Positions 35,774-45,260 of a stretch of DNA of 64,000 bases are shown one piece after another. Within the stretch, counting starts at the first letter, position 1. Every line of letters starts with the position of its first letter. Source of the stretch: an uncultured Merdimonas sp. Its GTDB lineage: Bacteria > Bacillota > Clostridia > Lachnospirales > Lachnospiraceae. The notes beneath the pieces were generated by a model that saw only the letters and a list, made by a program, of their open reading frames with translations, was not told the origin of the DNA and ran no database searches. The stretch covers positions 1 to 64,000 of the forward strand of contig CALWGE010000005.1 in NCBI GenBank assembly GCA_944378225.1, read 5' to 3'. The translations under genes were made by a program, and so were the position numbers.

Positions 35774-37258
35774 ATGCCAGTATTTGATTTCAACAACACA
35801 CCTGAAGAAAAGAAAGAACCGGTATGTACTTATACCACCTTTCGTTCCAATGAACCGGAGGCTTCGGCTGACAAGCCTATCCTGATTCTGGACAACAGCG
35901 CAAGACAGTGGAACCACCATTCCTGTGGCGTTTTTGAAAATCCGGTCAAAAGGACAGCCTTTGAATTCAAAGAAGAAGGCGGAACAGTGAGCGCGGATAT
36001 TCTGCGGATTGACGCCCGTTTTACCAGTCTGGTGAAATGGCTGGGCGAGCATCGGATCAGTGTGCGGCTTTCCGGAGAAAACAGACCGGAAGGGTATGCC
36101 GTTTACCGCATCCGGGAGACAGCTTTCGGCGGCGGTACAAAGCTTTCGGCTGAGGATGGTTTCCTGCAGTTTATGATTGAACGGCTTCTGGCCAGCAGCG
36201 CGCCGTCGGAGGATCTGGAGGACGAGGATCAGGTAGAGAACGGCGACGAGATGAAGCTGACCAGCCTTCAGAGCATCACAGACTTTATGACCTGCGCCGG
36301 TCGTACCCTGCCGGATAATATTCAGCTTTGGGCCCGCCGTAATCTGGCAGTGGCCCGCTCTGCGGAAGTAAGTCCTGAGGAAAGACGTCATGCCCAGCGG
36401 GCTCTTTCCATCATGATGAATGTGCAGTGGAAGCATCACTACTTTGAAGCTATTGATCCGAAGGAAGCACGCAGAATTCTGGACGAAGAACTGTACGGCA
36501 TGGAAAAGGTAAAACAGCGTATCATAGAGACGATTATCCAGATTAACCGGACACATACGCTTCCGGCTTATGGTCTTCTGCTGGTAGGACCTGCAGGAAC
36601 AGGAAAATCCCAGATTGCCTATGCAGTGGCCCGGATTCTGAAGCTGCCCTGGACAACCCTGGATATGAGCTCTATTAATGATCCGGAGCAGCTGACCGGA
36701 AGCTCCCGTGTTTATGCCAATGCAAAGCCGGGTATTATTATGGAGGCTTTTTCCATCGCAGGGGAATCTAATCTTGTATTCATTATCAACGAGCTGGACA
36801 AGGCAAATTCCGGTAAAGGCAACGGAAATCCTGCCGACGTTCTTCTGACGCTTCTTGATAATCTTGGATTTACGGACAATTATATGGAGTGTATGGTACC
36901 TACAGTGGGCGTTTATCCTATTGCCACGGCAAATGACAAAAGCCAGATCAGCGCGCCGCTGATGTCACGTTTCGCGGTGATTGACATTCCGGATTACACA
37001 GCGGATGAAAAGAAGGTGATCTTTTCCCAATATGCGCTGCCGAAGGTTCTGAAGCGTATGGGAATGCGTTCTGAAGAATGCATTGTGACGGATGAGGCTC
37101 TGGATGCAGTGATCGAAAAGTATGCAGATACATCAGGAATCCGTGACCTGGAACAGGCGGCGGAGCACATCGCGGCCAACGCCCTTTATCAGATCGAAGT
37201 GGATGGCGTGGAAAAAGTCGTATTTACGCCGGAGACAGTAAGAGAACTGTTAGGCTGA
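35774..37258 (+). CDS. Lon-like AAA+ ATPase lacking a protease domain
   Basis: A 494-residue protein. Residues 1-230 have no recognised domain. Residues about 240-490 are a Lon-type AAA+ module: 'ELYGMEKVKQRIIETI', Walker A GPAGTGKS at 272-279, Walker B-like 'LVFIINELDKANSG', sensor 1 'IATAND', arginine finger 'LMSRFAVIDI', and a Lon-type C-terminal helical part 'TSGIRDLEQAAEHIAANAL'. The protein ends there, so the Lon Ser-Lys peptidase domain is absent, and the Walker B aspartate is Asn (about residue 339). It starts 6 bp after brnQ behind GAGGAG. Probably a remodelling or regulatory ATPase. Confidence 0.75.
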   Translation: MPVFDFNNTPEEKKEPVCTYTTFRSNEPEASADKPILILDNSARQWNHHSCGVFENPVKRTAFEFKEEGGTVSADILRIDARFTSLVKWLGEHRISVRLSGENRPEGYAVYRIRETAFGGGTKLSAEDGFLQFMIERLLASSAPSEDLEDEDQVENGDEMKLTSLQSITDFMTCAGRTLPDNIQLWARRNLAVARSAEVSPEERRHAQRALSIMMNVQWKHHYFEAIDPKEARRILDEELYGMEKVKQRIIETIIQINRTHTLPAYGLLLVGPAGTGKSQIAYAVARILKLPWTTLDMSSINDPEQLTGSSRVYANAKPGIIMEAFSIAGESNLVFIINELDKANSGKGNGNPADVLLTLLDNLGFTDNYMECMVPTVGVYPIATANDKSQISAPLMSRFAVIDIPDYTADEKKVIFSQYALPKVLKRMGMRSEECIVTDEALDAVIEKYADTSGIRDLEQAAEHIAANALYQIEVDGVEKVVFTPETVRELLG

Positions 37259-37314
37259 TTTTTACAGAAAGAATATAAAAAGAACTGGAGCGGAATGCGT
37301 TCCGGTTCCAATAG

Positions 37315-37385
37315 AAAAGCATCCGGACAGGAAACCGGGCGGGGATGAGAACTCCCTCAGAGGCCTGTGCGGATGCTTTTTATGG
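37315..37385. terminator. Bidirectional terminator
   Basis: AAAAGCATCCGGACAGG (37315-37331) pairs with CCTGTGCGGATGCTTTT (37364-37380) with a G/G mismatch and a 32-nt loop. It separates the AAA+ gene from the converging ABC gene. Confidence 0.8.
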
Positions 37386-37391
37386 TTATGC

Positions 37392-40300
37392 CTATTCTGT
37401 ACGCAGTGCCGTTACCGGATCGCTCTTGGCTGCCTTGCTGGCAGGAATCAGACCGCCCAGCAGGGTCAGCAGAATGCTTAAGGCGATGAGAATGACAGCG
37501 CCGCCTACGGGCAGGAAGGCGTTTACGTCATTGGAATTTGCCAGATGGTGAATCAGCGCGTTCGCGGGAATCAGAATCAGCAGGGTCAGACCGATACCGA
37601 TAAGACCGGCCGCCAGACCAATGATAAAGGTCTCGGCATTGAATACCTGAGAAATATTTCGCTTCGAAGCGCCGATGGCCCGGAGAATTCCGATTTCTTT
37701 TTTGCGTTCCAGAACACTGATATAGGTGATGACGCCGATCATAATGGAGGATACTACCAGAGAGATAGCCACGAAGGCAATCAGTACATAGCTGATGATA
37801 TCAATGATATCCGTGACGGAAGACATCAGAGTTCCCACCATATCCGTGTAGCTGATAACCTGCTCTTCTTTTCCTTCCGCTTCCATACGGCTGTTATAAT
37901 CGCTCAGAATACCAGTTACATGCTCCTTGCTTTCAAAATCCAGCGGATAGATGCTGACAGCGCTGGGATTGTCAAAATCCACATAATCCAGAGAACTCAA
38001 ATTGTTCTCATAGGTAGCTCCCTGGGCAGCTCCCATAGATCTCAGAAGTTCTGCCAATTCCTCTGCATCCATATTCATGGAAAAAGCTTCAGAGAATTCT
38101 TCCGGGTCAATCTGGAAAGCGTCGGCCAGATTGTCTCCCATCTTTTTAATAACATCTTCCATAGCGGACTGGATATTGTCCGCAATCTGTTCCATGATCT
38201 GTTCCATCACGGAAGCCATGCCTTTCTTCATCGCAGAGCCCATGGATTCGGAAAAGGAACCCATCAGTTCTTTCATATAACCGGACATAGAAGCAGCCAG
38301 CTGTTCCTGAAGTCCGGAAGTATCTATCATGGCAGAGATACCTTCGGAAAGGATGGACTGTGCTTTTTCTGAACTCATGTAATCAGCAAAATATTCGCCT
38401 ATTCTGGATGGGTCGGGCAGTCCGCCCGCCGCCGCGTAAGCCTGATAGCCTGCTGCCAGATCAGAGGCCAGTTTTTCCAGCTGTTCCGGAGTAACGGTAA
38501 AAGAGCCGGCATCCGGGGCGTATTCTTTCATCCAGTCGGTGATAATCGTCTGGGCTTCAGGCGTATTCAGGTACTGGAAGAACAGTTCCTGGGCCTTTTG
38601 TGAATCCTGCAGTTCGGAATAGTCTATCTGGTTTTCTGTACAGTACTGCAGAAAACCGGCGATTATCTTTCCTAAAAGAATCTCTATCTGCTCTGAAGTC
38701 AGGCTGCCCATCCCGTTCGTTTCCAGAATCTCCTGCAGGTTTTCATTCAGGATCTTCTGCCCTTCGTCTGTCTGAAGAAATGCCAGGAAGCTGTCGCCGA
38801 GTCCTGAATAATCGGCTTCCGGATGGGAAGCTGTATATTCCTTCCATCCCTCCAGAAGATTGTTGATAAGAGCATTTACGGATTCTTCGGATGCATGAAA
38901 TTTAATACTGTTCATCAGTTCGGTCAGATTAAGCTGGGAAAATTCCGGAAGTGTAAGCTGCAGCTCATCCGGATTAATCATGCCTGAGAGATCGATATCC
39001 CCCATGTCAATGTCATCCATGTTTATGCCGTCCATATTTCCCATATCGAAAGAATCTGTCAGCCCTTCTTTCATATCGCGCTCATCAAACGCAAACATTT
39101 CTTTCAGCGCGTCCTCATCAATGCTGAAGAGAGATTCCATATCGAAGGCCCCTTCGCCGCTTTCCTCTCCGAAAGGTTCACCTGTGAAGACATTGGTGTG
39201 GGAGTCGGCCAGCTGGTTCTGCACAATTTCACTTTCAGCAGCCATTTCTGCCACGTGGAGGGTCAGGGAAGGCGGATAGGCGATACCGGATTGGAGAAGC
39301 AGACCACTGGCGTTTTCTGACGGCTGCACAATGCCCACGATAGTGAGATCTTCCCCGCTTTCCACGAGAGCGCGCATATAGGCGTCATCATCCCGCTTAT
39401 CGCGCCAGATCTTATATTCGCTGTCATATTCATAATAAGCAGGGCTGCTGACAAGTTTGAAGGTAATTCCCAGGATATCGTCATAATCATAGGCTCCTAT
39501 ATCCTCAGGAGTGTCAACATCTTCCTCGTCGATAAACTGCCGGATCATATCGTCCAGTTCTACAGAGTCCCTGAGTCCCAGGGTATAGAGCATAAAATCG
39601 CTCATACTTCCCCCGGAGGTAAGTACCAGAACACATTCATTGGCGTTTTCCGGCCAGTGTCCGGCCTTTACGTCATACTGACTGATATAGAGATCAGCGT
39701 CGTCCGGCATTTCGTAGAATACATCTGTCCCCATCATAGAAGACATCATACTGCTGGAGCTCATGGAGGAACCGAGCCCCAGAGCCGCGAAGGAGTTATC
39801 CGGATTTACCTGACGGACGCCGTCTCCTTCCAGGCGATAGATCTGAGGCATGATATCATAGGAATATTCCACAGCGCTGGTGTACTGTTCGATCCCGCTC
39901 TCTCCGCTGTCCAGATAGGCTTTCAGAGACTTCAGATCATTGGAATCCATGGTGGAAAACATCTCTGTCACCATTTTAAGGATTCCTACTTCTCCGTTAT
40001 CTGTATCGTCTTCTGCGGAAGGCGTTGTAAGCATGGAAGAAAAATCAAATCCGGTACTCTGGATTTCCAGAGGATATTCGGAAAGGGTGTCATGTTCCAC
40101 ATCTTTGATATAAGCGTTTACACCGCTGGATAAAGACAGGATCAGGGAAATACCGATGATTCCGATAGAACCGGCAAAGGAGGTCAGGATGGTTCTTGCT
40201 TTTTTTGTCTTCAGATTGTTGAAACTCAGAGAGAGGGCTGTCAGAAGAGACATGGAGGATTTGCCCATGTTCTTGTGAACAGCCTCTTTCATTCCGGTCA

Positions 40301-40985
40301 TATCCGGTTCAAAGGGATCGGAGTCGGAGCGGATTTTTCCGTCGCGCAGATTTACGATTCGGGTGGCGTACTGTCTGGCCAGTTCCGGGTTATGGGTTAC
40401 CATGACCACCAGCCGGTCTTTCGCCACTTCCTGAAGAAGGTCCATGACCTGCACGCTGGTGGCGCTGTCCAGAGCGCCTGTAGGTTCGTCGGCCAGTAAA
40501 ATATCCGGGTCGTTTACCAGGGCGCGGGCGATGGCCACCCGCTGCATCTGACCGCCGGACATCTGATTTGGCTTTTTATGAAGCTGATTTCCCAGGCCCA
40601 CCTGCTCCAGGGCTTTTATGGCCCGTTCCCGACGTTCGCCTTTGCCGATGCCGGAGATGGTCAGAGCCAGTTCCACATTGGCCAGAACAGTCTGGTGGGG
40701 AATCAGGTTATAACTTTGAAATACGAAACCGATGGTGTGATTCCGGTAGGAATCCCAGTCCCGGTCCTTATATTTTTTTGTAGAAATACCATTGATAATC
40801 AGATCGCCGGAATCATAGCGGTCCAGGCCGCCGATGATGTTCAGAAGCGTCGTCTTTCCGGAGCCGCTGGGCCCCAGAATAGCCACGAATTCATTGTCGC
40901 GCAGGTTCAGGGACACGTGGTCCAGAGCCTTCTGAACCAGGCCTCCGGTGCGGTATTCCTTGCAAATATCTTTAATCTGAAGCAT
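37392..40985 (-). CDS. ABC exporter: ATPase fused to FtsX permease with a very large ectodomain
   Basis: A 1197-residue fusion. Residues 1-225 form a MacB-like ATPase (Walker A GPSGSGKTT about 37-45; '[34 protein letters not shown]'; 'VMVTHNPELA'). A first membrane helix ('IGIIGISLILSLSSGVNAYI') follows at about 288-310. Roughly 730 extracytoplasmic residues come next, Met/Asp/Gly-rich with repeated short motifs such as 'NMDGINMDDIDMGDIDLSGM'. The C-terminal FtsX block of three helices ends 'GGLIPASKAAKSDPVTALRTE'. The ATG at 40985 follows AGGAGACC; the upstream ATG at 41039 lacks a site. Likely an exporter; the substrate is unknown. Confidence 0.85.
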   Translation of the reverse strand: MLQIKDICKEYRTGGLVQKALDHVSLNLRDNEFVAILGPSGSGKTTLLNIIGGLDRYDSGDLIINGISTKKYKDRDWDSYRNHTIGFVFQSYNLIPHQTVLANVELALTISGIGKGERRERAIKALEQVGLGNQLHKKPNQMSGGQMQRVAIARALVNDPDILLADEPTGALDSATSVQVMDLLQEVAKDRLVVMVTHNPELARQYATRIVNLRDGKIRSDSDPFEPDMTGMKEAVHKNMGKSSMSLLTALSLSFNNLKTKKARTILTSFAGSIGIIGISLILSLSSGVNAYIKDVEHDTLSEYPLEIQSTGFDFSSMLTTPSAEDDTDNGEVGILKMVTEMFSTMDSNDLKSLKAYLDSGESGIEQYTSAVEYSYDIMPQIYRLEGDGVRQVNPDNSFAALGLGSSMSSSSMMSSMMGTDVFYEMPDDADLYISQYDVKAGHWPENANECVLVLTSGGSMSDFMLYTLGLRDSVELDDMIRQFIDEEDVDTPEDIGAYDYDDILGITFKLVSSPAYYEYDSEYKIWRDKRDDDAYMRALVESGEDLTIVGIVQPSENASGLLLQSGIAYPPSLTLHVAEMAAESEIVQNQLADSHTNVFTGEPFGEESGEGAFDMESLFSIDEDALKEMFAFDERDMKEGLTDSFDMGNMDGINMDDIDMGDIDLSGMINPDELQLTLPEFSQLNLTELMNSIKFHASEESVNALINNLLEGWKEYTASHPEADYSGLGDSFLAFLQTDEGQKILNENLQEILETNGMGSLTSEQIEILLGKIIAGFLQYCTENQIDYSELQDSQKAQELFFQYLNTPEAQTIITDWMKEYAPDAGSFTVTPEQLEKLASDLAAGYQAYAAAGGLPDPSRIGEYFADYMSSEKAQSILSEGISAMIDTSGLQEQLAASMSGYMKELMGSFSESMGSAMKKGMASVMEQIMEQIADNIQSAMEDVIKKMGDNLADAFQIDPEEFSEAFSMNMDAEELAELLRSMGAAQGATYENNLSSLDYVDFDNPSAVSIYPLDFESKEHVTGILSDYNSRMEAEGKEEQVISYTDMVGTLMSSVTDIIDIISYVLIAFVAISLVVSSIMIGVITYISVLERKKEIGILRAIGASKRNISQVFNAETFIIGLAAGLIGIGLTLLILIPANALIHHLANSNDVNAFLPVGGAVILIALSILLTLLGGLIPASKAAKSDPVTALRTE

Positions 40986-41064
40986 TGCATGGTCTCCTTT
41001 ATCTGAATGCTTTTTGTTTCTGAAAATCTCTTTCCGCATACAGATAGTACGTGATTCGAAGTCA

Positions 41065-41093
41065 ATTATAATGAGGTGAATTCACTTTGACAA
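41065..41093 (-). promoter_or_regulatory. Promoter with operator-like palindrome for the ABC fusion gene
   Basis: On the minus strand TTGTCA (41093-41088) and TATAAT (41070-41065), spacer 17 bp. The spacer contains the perfect 10-bp palindrome GTGAATTCAC (41076-41085), well placed for a repressor or activator. Confidence 0.7.
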
Positions 41094-41177
41094 GGGGATG
41101 GAATGTGAAAAAAATATAAAATGCCGTCGAAAAGTACAGAAAGAGATGACTGAAAGATAAGGTAAGAAATCACGTGA

Positions 41178-41208
41178 GAAGCGGTCGGTGACAATCACCG
41201 ACCGCTTC
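41178..41208 (-). terminator. Perfect 14-bp hairpin after hcp
   Basis: GAAGCGGTCGGTGA (41178-41191) pairs with TCACCGACCGCTTC (41195-41208) with a 3-nt loop. On the hcp strand it is followed only by a loose T-rich segment. It probably ends the hcp transcript, although the U-tract is poor. Confidence 0.55.
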
Positions 41209-41254
41209 TGAAATAAGGAGATATATCTGCTGTCCGCATCAGGAGCGGACACGG

Positions 41255-42898
41255 TCAAACGGATTCCCCGAAGAAGAGCTTCATGTCCTCTTCGACGGTA
41301 CCGATTCCGGCAATGCCGAACTGATTTACCAGTACCTGCGCCACATTGGGACTCAGGAAGGCAGGCAGAGTGGGACCGAGATGGATATTTTTCACACCCA
41401 GATACAGCAGGGCCAGAAGAACGATGACAGCCTTCTGCTCGTACCAGGAAATATTGTAGATGATGGGCAGGTCATTGATGTCATCCAGACCGAAGACTTC
41501 CTTCAGCTTCAGAGCGATGACTGCCAGAGAGTAGGAGTCGTTGCACTGGCCGGCGTCCAGAACCCGGGGAATGCCGCCGATATCGCCCAGATTCAGCTTG
41601 TTGTAGCGATACTTGGCACAGCCGGTAGTAAGAATGACCGTGTCTTTCGGCAGAGCTTTTGCAAAATCTGTATAGTAGCTGCGGCTCTTGGCCCGCCCGT
41701 CGCAGCCTGCCATAACGACGAATCTGCGTATGGCGCCGGATTTCACAGCCTCCACAACCTGATCCGCAAGGGCCAGCACCTGCGCGTGGGCAAATCCGCC
41801 GACTATTTCGCCGTTTTCCAGCTCCACAGGAGGTTCGCAGCGCTTTGCGTGTTCAATGATGACAGAGAAGTCTTTTTTCTCACCGATCTCACCGTCAATA
41901 TGAGGACAACCGGGATATCCGACAGCCCCGGTGGTATAGAGGCGGTCCTTATAGCTGTCTTTAGGCGGCACGATACAGTTGGTAGTCATAAGGATGGGGC
42001 CGCGGAAGGATTCGAATTCTTCCTTCTGTTTCCACCAGGCGTTTCCGTAATTGCCTGCGAAATGGGAGTATTTTTTGAAAGCCGGATAGTAGTGAGCGGG
42101 CAGCATCTCGGAATGGGTATATACATCCACGCCGGTTCCTTCCGTCTGTTCCAGCAGCATTTCCAGATCCCGCAGGTCATGACCGGAGATAAGAATAGCC
42201 GGGTTTTTGCGTACGCCGATATTTACGTGCGTAATCTCCGGATTTCCGTACGCCTCCGTATTTGCCTTGTCCAGAAGGGCCATGCCGTCTACGCCGTATT
42301 TTCCGGTCTCCAGGGCCAGAGCTGTCAGCTCTTCTGCCGTCATGCTTTCATCCAGAGTGGCGGCAAGGGCGCGCTGCAGGAAGGCGTCCAGTTCCTCGTT
42401 TTCCTGGAGAAGAACATTGGCGTGCTTGGTGTATGCAGCCAGTCCCTTGAGTCCATAGGTGATAAGCTCCCGCAGAGAACGGATATCTTCATTGGATTCA
42501 GACAGTATGCCTGTCTGGGAAGCCTTTGTCATATAGTCTGTTTCAGAACCGCTCCAGAGAGAAGCTTCCGGAAGATTGTCCGCGTTTTTCACAAGGGAAG
42601 TCAATTCCCTGCGTGTATCGAGTGTTTTCCTGATGCGGGTTCGAATGGTATCCGGATCAAAGTTTACATTGGTAATAGTAGTAAAAAGATTCTGGGTAAT
42701 GAGATGATTTACCGGCTGTGAAACGTCTGTTCCTTCTGCGCGCAGCTGTGTGGTCACTGCAGCCAGTCCCTTCGTTACATAGATAAGCAGATCCTGCAGG
42801 GCAGCCGTCTCCGGCGTCTTTCCGCAGACGCCCATGCGGGTACAGCCTTTGCAGCCTGCGGTTTCCTGACATTGATAACAAAACATATTCTGTTCCAT
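41255..42898 (-). CDS. hcp: Hydroxylamine reductase (hybrid cluster protein)
   Basis: A 547-residue cytoplasmic Fe-S enzyme that reduces hydroxylamine or nitric oxide and takes part in nitrosative stress defence. The N-terminal cluster cysteines are at 7, 10, 16/19 and 25 ('[21 protein letters not shown]'). Hybrid-cluster ligands lie in 'ISGHDLRDL', '[12 protein letters not shown]', 'TTNCIVPP', '[10 protein letters not shown]', '[11 protein letters not shown]' and '[11 protein letters not shown]'. RBS AAGGAGG seven bases before the ATG. Monocistronic. Confidence 0.95.
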   Translation of the reverse strand: MEQNMFCYQCQETAGCKGCTRMGVCGKTPETAALQDLLIYVTKGLAAVTTQLRAEGTDVSQPVNHLITQNLFTTITNVNFDPDTIRTRIRKTLDTRRELTSLVKNADNLPEASLWSGSETDYMTKASQTGILSESNEDIRSLRELITYGLKGLAAYTKHANVLLQENEELDAFLQRALAATLDESMTAEELTALALETGKYGVDGMALLDKANTEAYGNPEITHVNIGVRKNPAILISGHDLRDLEMLLEQTEGTGVDVYTHSEMLPAHYYPAFKKYSHFAGNYGNAWWKQKEEFESFRGPILMTTNCIVPPKDSYKDRLYTTGAVGYPGCPHIDGEIGEKKDFSVIIEHAKRCEPPVELENGEIVGGFAHAQVLALADQVVEAVKSGAIRRFVVMAGCDGRAKSRSYYTDFAKALPKDTVILTTGCAKYRYNKLNLGDIGGIPRVLDAGQCNDSYSLAVIALKLKEVFGLDDINDLPIIYNISWYEQKAVIVLLALLYLGVKNIHLGPTLPAFLSPNVAQVLVNQFGIAGIGTVEEDMKLFFGESV

Positions 42899-42973
42899 AT
42901 GAAATCCTCCTTCAATTGTGGGTGGTTGTCTGTCTGCATGGACTTACTATAATAGATTCAGACAAACAAATCC

Positions 42974-42987
42974 GTTGTAAAAACAAC
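42974..42987. promoter_or_regulatory. Possible operator upstream of hcp
   Basis: GTTGT-AAAA-ACAAC inverted repeat, about 75 bp before the hcp start. hcp genes are commonly redox or nitric-oxide controlled, but this motif is short and I cannot match it to a known regulator. Confidence 0.25.
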
Positions 42988-43027
42988 AAAGAAAGAGAAA
43001 ATATCTGGAACAGAGGAGAAAGTTCGT

Positions 43028-44371
43028 TTATTGGTCTGCGCCCGCCACATAGGGGTGGCGAAGAAATCCTTTATAAAACGCGATTCCCAGCAGGGTTGTC
43101 AGGATCTCTGTGCAGGGAAAGACCAGCCAGAACCAGGTCAGTCCGAAACGGGAGAACAGAAAGCCCAGAGGAACAAAGAGAACCATGGTGCGGACTACAG
43201 TCAGAACAGAGCTTTTCATCCCCTGGCCTACTGCCTGAAAAAAGACAGGGAAGATCAGTGAGGTAACAAGCGTGGGAAAACTAAGACCGATAAAACGAAA
43301 ACCTGTCTGTCCTATTTCCACGACCAACGGGTCAGAAGTAAAAACCCGCAGCATAGGACCGGGAATGGTCTCAAAGCAGAGAACGCCCAGAAGCATCAGA
43401 GCTATTCCAAAGAAAATAGAGGTGCTCAGGGTCTTTTTGCAGCGATCAATGTTTCGGGCAGCGTAATTAAAGCTGATAACCGGGACAATGCAGGTCTGCA
43501 TGGCGCCAAGTGGAATGAAGAAAAAGGTCTGCCATTTATAATAGAGCCCCAGCGCAGTCACAGCCTGATCGGAAAAGCCGGCCAGAATGAGATTCAGCCC
43601 CAGAATATAGAAGGTATAGGCGGATTGCATCAGGATATTCGGAATGCCCAGCGCGAAGATTTCACGGATACGCCTGGAATAGAGCGCGGCTGCGGGAGAT
43701 TTGCGGAGCCCTTTTTTCATAACGATAAGAGCCGCTACAATCTGCCCGGCCACAGTGGCAATGGCCGCGCCGGAAATACCGAGCTCTGGCAGTCCGAACA
43801 TACCGAAGATGAGCAGAGGGTCTAAAACAATATTGGTCAGCGCTCCGGCGATCTGCGCAAGCATGGGCGTCCGCATATCACCGGAGGACTGCAGAACCTT
43901 GGTCCAGATACTTTCCAGAAAGAGGCCGAAGCTGAACGCGCAGACAATGCGCCCATAGGCAATTACGTCCCGGATAACATCCGGAGAATCTGTGGACATT
44001 TTTGCATAGGCCGGCATGAAAAACCAGCAGACAGCAGCAAAAATCAGCCACATGAAAGCGGACAGAGGCGTACCGACGCCCGCGAATTCATCAGCTTCCC
44101 TGTCTTTTCCCAGGCCGAAACGGGCAGCCATGGCTGTATTGATTCCCACGCCTGTGCCCACTGCAAGCGCAATCATAAGAAGCTGGAGAGGGTAGACGAT
44201 GGAGAGGGCAGTCAGGCCGGATTCGGCGTAGCGGCCCACAAAGAGACTGTCTACAATATTATAAAGAGCCTGGATTAGCTGTGCCAGCATTACCGGCGGC
44301 GCAATTTTCAGAAGTATTTTTGATATTTTTTCCTGTCCGAAAAACTGGGATTCTGTGTATGTATGCGCCAT
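43028..44371 (-). CDS. MATE family efflux transporter
   Basis: A 447-residue, twelve-helix cation antiporter. MATE features include 'LIQALYNIVDSLFVGRY', 'GTGVGINTAMAARFGLG', 'LQSSGDMRTPMLAQIAGALTNIVLDPLLIFGMFGLPELGISGAAIATVAGQ' and, in the second half, 'PVISFNYAARNIDRCKK'. It exports drugs or metabolites. A perfect-consensus promoter lies upstream. The ribosome site is weak (ATAAAGAT), suggesting modest translation. Confidence 0.88.
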   Translation of the reverse strand: MAHTYTESQFFGQEKISKILLKIAPPVMLAQLIQALYNIVDSLFVGRYAESGLTALSIVYPLQLLMIALAVGTGVGINTAMAARFGLGKDREADEFAGVGTPLSAFMWLIFAAVCWFFMPAYAKMSTDSPDVIRDVIAYGRIVCAFSFGLFLESIWTKVLQSSGDMRTPMLAQIAGALTNIVLDPLLIFGMFGLPELGISGAAIATVAGQIVAALIVMKKGLRKSPAAALYSRRIREIFALGIPNILMQSAYTFYILGLNLILAGFSDQAVTALGLYYKWQTFFFIPLGAMQTCIVPVISFNYAARNIDRCKKTLSTSIFFGIALMLLGVLCFETIPGPMLRVFTSDPLVVEIGQTGFRFIGLSFPTLVTSLIFPVFFQAVGQGMKSSVLTVVRTMVLFVPLGFLFSRFGLTWFWLVFPCTEILTTLLGIAFYKGFLRHPYVAGADQ

Positions 44372-44437
44372 ATCTTTATATAAAACCTGTGCCTTTCCTG
44401 ATGTGTAAAAACCGGGAGAAATCTGTATCCCTCTGGG

Positions 44438-44466
44438 ATTATAGAGCGGGCAGAACGGGTTGTCAA
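44438..44466 (-). promoter_or_regulatory. Consensus promoter of the MATE gene
   Basis: Minus strand TTGACA (44466-44461) and TATAAT (44443-44438), spacer 17 bp. It stands back to back with the rightward promoter at 44484-44512. Confidence 0.8.
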
Positions 44467-44483
44467 TAAGGGAAATCCCTGTA

Positions 44484-44512
44484 TTGAGAGCGGCTGCCAG
44501 GTATGATAAAAT
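44484..44512 (+). promoter_or_regulatory. Promoter of the 44.6-kb methyltransferase gene and downstream genes
   Basis: TTGAGA (44484-44489) and TAAAAT (44507-44512), spacer 17 bp, initiating about 90 nt before the ATG at 44609. Confidence 0.7.
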
Positions 44513-44608
44513 AAGAAAAATCGGGTGTACTCAGAAGAAGTACGGCGCAGCAGCTTATGAAGCAGGACAGAGTATATCGGAGGAAAACAGAAGAGGGAGC
44601 ACGGGCAT

Positions 44609-45205
44609 ATGCAGAACACACTGGATTATTATGATAAAAATGCACGGGAGTTTGCTGCCGGAACTGCGGAGGTAGACTTTTCACAGATGCAGAACCGTTT
44701 TCTGGAGCTGCTGCCGCCGGGCGCGCGGATTCTGGATTTCGGCTGCGGCTCCGGTCGGGACACGAAATATTTTCTGAAGCGGGGATTCCGGGCAGAGGCA
44801 GTGGACGGTTCCGAAAAGCTCTGCAGACTGGCCAGTGAATATACAGGAATCCGGGTGAAAAAGCTGCTGTTTCAGGAACTGGACGAGACAGAGCGATACG
44901 ACGGAATCTGGGCCTGCGCCTCCATTCTGCACCTGAAGCGGCGTGAGCTTCCGGATGTCATCAGACGGATATGCCGGGCGCTGAGGTCAGGCGGAATCCT
45001 CTACGTCTCTTTCAAATACGGAGACTTCGAAGGAGAGCGGAATGGCCGGTATTTTACGGATCTGACAGAAGCTTCGGCCGCAGACCTGTTTGGCTGCGCG
45101 CCGGAGCTTCGGCGGGAACAGTGCTGGGTGACAGGAGACGTAAGAGAGGGAAGAAATGAGGAACGCTGGCTGAATCTTCTGTTTCGGAAGAAAGTATCAG
45201 GCTGA
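44609..45205 (+). CDS. Class I SAM-dependent methyltransferase
   Basis: A 198-residue cytoplasmic enzyme. SAM-binding motif I 'ARILDFGCGSGRDTKYFLKRGF' (about 38-59), motif II 'AVDGSEKLCRLASEYTG', and 'YDGIWACASILHLKR' as motif IV. It resembles tellurite-resistance/TehB-like or small-molecule methyltransferases, but the acceptor is unknown. GGGAGC lies about nine bases upstream. The recD2 fusion gene follows after 55 bp. Confidence 0.8.
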   Translation: MQNTLDYYDKNAREFAAGTAEVDFSQMQNRFLELLPPGARILDFGCGSGRDTKYFLKRGFRAEAVDGSEKLCRLASEYTGIRVKKLLFQELDETERYDGIWACASILHLKRRELPDVIRRICRALRSGGILYVSFKYGDFEGERNGRYFTDLTEASAADLFGCAPELRREQCWVTGDVREGRNEERWLNLLFRKKVSG

Positions 45206-45260
45206 ACTGATACAGGAATAACCCGTAGATATATTTGAAGGAAATATAAAGGAGCATCCC

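Noticed and set aside
41381..42721. 446-residue plus-strand frame opposite hcp
   Set aside because: Lies entirely antisense to the well-conserved hcp gene and has no recognizable domain; a codon-bias shadow.
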